From Eubacteriales bacterium (GTDB lineage Bacteria; Bacillota; Clostridia; Oscillospirales; Oscillospiraceae), in the NCBI GenBank assembly GCA_030529655.1, contig JAUMWJ010000009.1, positions 1 through 53,495 on the forward strand: DNA of 53,495 bases. Direction: 5' to 3'. How positions within the stretch are numbered: the stretch's first letter is position 1; the number at the start of each line of letters is the position of its first letter. The translations under genes were made by a program, and so were the position numbers. Shown in pieces: positions 50,516-53,495 of this stretch. The notes beneath the pieces were generated by a model. That model made no database searches. It was not told the DNA's origin and saw nothing but the letters and a program-made list of their open reading frames with translations.

Positions 50516-51697
50516 TCATTCCATCACCGGCACGGCACGCCAATCGCTGCCGCAGACGCTTTGCTGTAAATCGGCATACCCTAAGTTATACAAATCCGTC
50601 ATACGGCATTCCTCTCGGAACAGGCCTGCCGCTTCCGCGCCCAGTTTTCCCGCATCGGCCGGCTTAGTCAGAATGGGCAGTTCCGCCTTTTGCATCCCAC
50701 GCAGCAGCTTGCGGCCTATTTCATTGGCTCCCAATAACCGCAGATAAGGCAATCTATTTGGCACAGGCGGTATATCCAAATACGCCGCCAATGCCATGCG
50801 GCGCAGTCGTGCATAGGCATAGCGCTTGGTTTTCGCCGTCTGCAGCACTTCTTCCAGCGTGGACGATGCCTGTACTGCTTGATAAAAACGGTGGTACAGT
50901 CCCTCGTTACCGCCGTCATAGGGTATGAAATCTTCTTCCTTCATCCGTCGCAGATGCGCCAGAATACTGCGCTCACAAAGTGCCATATCCGTCATGCGTC
51001 CGGCATGGATCTCCCACCGCAGAATGTCCGTCGCATAGTCGGGCATATAGGCAGCCGCCTGCTCTATATCGCCCTCACGCAGCCATTGCCGCACCTGTGA
51101 AGCGGAGGCAATGCCGTCCTTTTCGTTGCCGTCATGGGCAGCGCCGATACGAGGCAGAGCAATCGGCTGCATGGAACTGCTCTCCAGCCGTATCGCCTTG
51201 AGATATTCAATCGCCAGAATATTATTGGGTTCGTCTAACAACTCTGCCACAGTGCCTAACTGTTCTTCTGCCGCCCGTTTTCGTGCCACGGCAAAAGACA
51301 CGCCTTCCGATAGATGGTTTTTGATTTTGTCTGCAAATCCATCCTCCAGCAACAGGTCTGTCACCTTTTGCAGCGCTGTCACATGACCGCACTCGCAGCC
51401 AAATGCCAAATGCGTACATCCTGCCATCGTCAATAGCTGTACGCCGCCACGGGCAAAGGTTTCTGCCGTGGCCATTGCCCACGGTGTAGGTAATTCCAGC
51501 ACCAGATCTGCCCCACCATGCAACGCCATTTCCGCCCGAGAGTGCTTATTCACAATGGCAAAGTCACCACGCTGTGCAAAGTTACCGCTCATGGCACAAA
51601 CGATGGCATCAGCACCTTGCTCACGCAAAGTACGCAGCATCCGTGCATGCCCCAGATGAAAGGGATTGTATTCACAGATGATACCTACGATCTTCAT
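50516..51697 (-). CDS. tmcAL: tRNA(Met) cytidine acetate ligase
   Basis: Acetylates the wobble cytidine of elongator tRNA-Met using acetate and ATP (ac4C34) in Firmicutes; formerly YlbM. The 393-residue protein has the nucleotidyltransferase HIGH-like motif EYNPFHLGH near residues 9-17, SGNFAQRGDFA near 37-47, and the C-terminal domain of the family. Single gene. No close functional neighbour is seen. Confidence 0.92.
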   Translation of the reverse strand: MKIVGIICEYNPFHLGHARMLRTLREQGADAIVCAMSGNFAQRGDFAIVNKHSRAEMALHGGADLVLELPTPWAMATAETFARGGVQLLTMAGCTHLAFGCECGHVTALQKVTDLLLEDGFADKIKNHLSEGVSFAVARKRAAEEQLGTVAELLDEPNNILAIEYLKAIRLESSSMQPIALPRIGAAHDGNEKDGIASASQVRQWLREGDIEQAAAYMPDYATDILRWEIHAGRMTDMALCERSILAHLRRMKEEDFIPYDGGNEGLYHRFYQAVQASSTLEEVLQTAKTKRYAYARLRRMALAAYLDIPPVPNRLPYLRLLGANEIGRKLLRGMQKAELPILTKPADAGKLGAEAAGLFREECRMTDLYNLGYADLQQSVCGSDWRAVPVME

Positions 51698-51770
51698 TTT
51701 GCCCCTCCCCGGTTTGATACTTTATTATATCAGATTGCGTCCCATATTGCAATCTTTCGTTACCTCCCCC

Positions 51771-51799
51771 TTGATTTTAGGCAAAAAAATTCGTACAAT
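51771..51799 (+). promoter_or_regulatory. Promoter of mtnN-luxS
   Basis: TTGATT (51771-51776) and TACAAT (51794-51799) with a 17-base spacer, about 27 bases before the mtnN start. Confidence 0.65.
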
Positions 51800-51826
51800 A
51801 GACAAAAACAAAGGAGAACTTTATCT

Positions 51827-52498
51827 ATGAAAATCGGTTTGATGTATGCCATGACCAGCGAAATCGAAAGCCTTCTGGCGCAGGAGGGTACGCACCTGCT
51901 GCAAACTGTGGCCGGTGTGCCTTTTTATCATATTCGTGAAAATGTCATTGCCTGCTGCGGTGGTGTCAGCAAAGTCAATGCCGCTATGGCGACCCAGCTT
52001 TTTATTACGCTCTACCACCCCGATCTGATTATCAATGCCGGTGTGGCCGGCTGTTTTGATGACTTGCCCATTGGTACGCTGGTACTGGCCGAGGGCTTTG
52101 TGCAGCACGATGTGGATAGCTCCGGTCTGGGCGATCCTATTGGTCTGGTGTCCACCGTGAATCGGATCACCTTCCCCACCTCGGATTTCGATGCTGCCAA
52201 AAAAGCCCTGGACAAGGTGGGGCTGCCTTACCGCACCGGTCTGGTGGCCACCGGCGACTGGTTTGCCACGCCCTGCGAGCGCACCCGGTGGATCGCCGAC
52301 ACGTTCCATCCCCTGCTGTGCGAGATGGAGGGTTGCGCCGTAGCGCAGGTATGCCTGCGCAACAGCGTAAAATTCATGGCCATTAAGTCCGTCAGTGACT
52401 GTGTGGTGGTCAAGCATGATTTCTTTTTCAATTTCCCCACGGCGATGAAGAATCTCAACCGCGTCGTTATGGCGTTCATTGACAATTTGGAGGGTTAA
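51827..52498 (+). CDS. mtnN: 5'-methylthioadenosine/S-adenosylhomocysteine nucleosidase
   Basis: Removes adenine from S-adenosylhomocysteine and methylthioadenosine. The 223-residue protein has Glu12 in AMTSEIESL, a second catalytic Glu in CEMEGCAVA near 167, and the Asp in SVSDC near 192. It is directly followed by luxS (ATG one base after the stop), so the two successive steps of SAH breakdown are made together. AAAGGAG precedes the ATG. Adenine is released, which links to purine metabolism. Confidence 0.93.
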   Translation: MKIGLMYAMTSEIESLLAQEGTHLLQTVAGVPFYHIRENVIACCGGVSKVNAAMATQLFITLYHPDLIINAGVAGCFDDLPIGTLVLAEGFVQHDVDSSGLGDPIGLVSTVNRITFPTSDFDAAKKALDKVGLPYRTGLVATGDWFATPCERTRWIADTFHPLLCEMEGCAVAQVCLRNSVKFMAIKSVSDCVVVKHDFFFNFPTAMKNLNRVVMAFIDNLEG

Positions 52499-52499
52499 C

Positions 52500-52970
52500 A
52501 TGGATCGTATTGCCAGCTTTACCGTAGACCACAATGTGCTTGTACCCGGTCTGTACCTGAGCCGTCGTGACGGAAATGTTGTTACTTTTGACCTGCGCTT
52601 CAAAAAGCCCAATACCGGCGATCTGCTGACCAACAGTGAAATGCACTCAGTAGAGCATATCATTGCCACCTTCCTACGCAACAGCGAGAGCAAGGACGCT
52701 GTTATTTACTTTGGCCCCATGGGCTGCCAAACCGGCTTTTACTTCCTGTTTGATAACGCTCAACTCACTGTGGAGAGTGCCATCGAGCTGCTGAAGAAGG
52801 TGTTCGCCGATGCCGCTGTGTATGACGGTGCTATGCCCGGCAAGAGCGCCATCGAATGTGGGAATTATGTCAACCTCGACACTGCATTGGCCCGTGACTG
52901 CTGTGCATTTTACGCCGATCTGATCCGCGATTGGACGGTGGAAAAGCTGGTGTACCCTACCGCTGAATAA
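52500..52970 (+). CDS. luxS: S-ribosylhomocysteine lyase LuxS
   Basis: Cleaves S-ribosylhomocysteine to homocysteine and DPD, the precursor of autoinducer AI-2. The 156-residue protein has zinc ligands His49 and His53 (HSVEH) and Cys120 (ECGNY), and the catalytic Cys76 in PMGCQTGF. It starts one base after mtnN, with GGAGGG inside the end of mtnN. The pair completes SAH detoxification; AI-2 signalling is possible but not implied. Confidence 0.96.
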   Translation: MDRIASFTVDHNVLVPGLYLSRRDGNVVTFDLRFKKPNTGDLLTNSEMHSVEHIIATFLRNSESKDAVIYFGPMGCQTGFYFLFDNAQLTVESAIELLKKVFADAAVYDGAMPGKSAIECGNYVNLDTALARDCCAFYADLIRDWTVEKLVYPTAE

Positions 52971-53026
52971 TAGTATATATGTGACAAATTCACGCAAAAT
53001 TTTTTGCCAAAACAGCACAAAATCGG

Positions 53027-53055
53027 TTGACAATTCCATGAAATGTTGCTATACT
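53027..53055 (+). promoter_or_regulatory. Strong promoter of rplU
   Basis: TTGACA (53027-53032) and TATACT (53050-53055) with a 17-base spacer. Confidence 0.82.
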
Positions 53056-53151
53056 TGATAAGCCGCTTTGAATGGGTATCAAGATTTGACTGCAAAGTCG
53101 AACGCCCCCGACAGCGAGACCGTAATAAAGGAAAGGTAGGTGCAACAAGTA
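53056..53151 (+). ncRNA. Possible L21 leader (autoregulatory 5' UTR)
   Basis: The 96-base leader holds a short GACT-GCAA-AGTC hairpin (53088-53099) with a GNRA tetraloop and further paired stretches before the ribosome site. Firmicutes often carry an L21-binding leader here; a covariance search is needed to confirm. Confidence 0.4.
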
Positions 53152-53463
53152 ATGCAGGCTATTATCGTAACCGGTGGTAAGCAGTACAACGTTTCTGAGG
53201 GTGACACTCTGTTCATCGAGAAGCTGGACGTCAATGCTGGTGATTCCGTGGTTTTCGATCAGGTTCTGGCCATCGTTGATGGTGAGAATACCAAGTTCGG
53301 CACTCCCGTGGTGGAGGGCGCGAAGGTGGACGCCACTGTCGTGAAGAACGGCAAGGGTAAGAAGATCCGTATCTTCAAGTACACCCCCAAGAAGGGCTAT
53401 CGTAAACGCCAGGGCCATCGTCAGCCCTACACCAAGGTTGAGATCGGTAAGATCTCCTTCTAA
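53152..53463 (+). CDS. rplU: Ribosomal protein L21
   Basis: 50S subunit protein, 103 residues, with the canonical start [17 protein letters not shown] and end [15 protein letters not shown]. The start at 53152 gives the standard N-terminus; AAGGTAGGTG lies upstream. The usual partners (a cysteine-protease-family gene and rpmA) would follow beyond the window edge at 53495. Confidence 0.96.
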   Translation: MQAIIVTGGKQYNVSEGDTLFIEKLDVNAGDSVVFDQVLAIVDGENTKFGTPVVEGAKVDATVVKNGKGKKIRIFKYTPKKGYRKRQGHRQPYTKVEIGKISF

Positions 53464-53495
53464 GGCAGTATGACGACAGTCACATTCCTCACAGA

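Noticed and set aside
1-53495. CRISPR arrays, insertion sequences, prophage, tRNA or rRNA genes
   Set aside because: No regularly spaced repeats, transposase or integrase motifs, cloverleaf patterns or rRNA segments were found on either strand.

Overview
The window looks like a chromosomal segment of a strictly anaerobic, low-to-moderate GC Firmicute of the class Clostridia, most likely an Oscillospirales-type gut bacterium. The reasons are strong AGGAGG ribosome sites, near-consensus sigma-A promoters with 17-bp spacers, an oxygen-sensitive class III ribonucleotide reductase (nrdD/nrdG), formate-tetrahydrofolate ligase, YqeC for selenium-molybdenum enzymes, a DUF512-der-plsY operon, and no sign of plasmid, phage or transposase genes. 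The species assignment is inference; no rRNA or tRNA gene was seen.

Layout. 77-5803 (minus): glnS, then comEC-holA-rnmV with overlapping stop/start codons. 5904-10267 (minus): a polyamine ABC transporter operon potA-potB-potCD, in which permease PotC and binding protein PotD are one polypeptide, ending in a hotdog thioesterase. 10458-11414: a pseudouridine synthase. 11548-16801 (plus): yceD-rpmF, then DUF512-der-plsY and a DMT-family transporter. 16858-18602: threonine synthase behind a small ribbon-helix-helix protein, divergent from a small unknown gene.

18661-31864 is the most distinctive part. A DauR-like regulator and a fold-type II PLP enzyme face away from ygeY (M20 hydrolase), ygeW (carbamoyltransferase-like) and arcC (carbamate kinase). 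These are followed by a BMP-type purine/nucleoside ABC transporter (lipoprotein, dual ATPase, two permeases) and an 8-oxoguanine-deaminase-type amidohydrolase. Together they read as a purine/urate import and fermentation island. Its expected energy step is carbamoyl phosphate plus ADP giving carbamate plus ATP. yqeC (37518-38177), used to mature selenium-dependent molybdenum hydroxylases such as xanthine dehydrogenase, lies 6 kb away and fits the theme. Intergenic DNA here is full of perfect hairpins, a 56-bp direct repeat of the arcC 3' end, and possible operators.

31903-46465: a TIM-barrel protein and a DUF362 ferredoxin-like protein of unknown role, a second pseudouridine synthase, an AbrB-ABC transporter operon divergent from rsmA, yqeC, nrdD-nrdG behind four NrdR-like boxes, an orphan membrane protein, a LysR regulator with fhs, an M29 aminopeptidase and a SLOG protein. 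46566-53463: glyA, an FMN riboswitch with ribU, a rhomboid-like membrane protein probably lacking catalytic residues, an AT-rich lipoprotein gene, tmcAL, mtnN-luxS (SAH detoxification and AI-2), and rplU with a structured leader. Gene-free stretches over 300 bases (24710-25220, 26427-26764, 38178-38501) are each described below; all carry regulatory structure.
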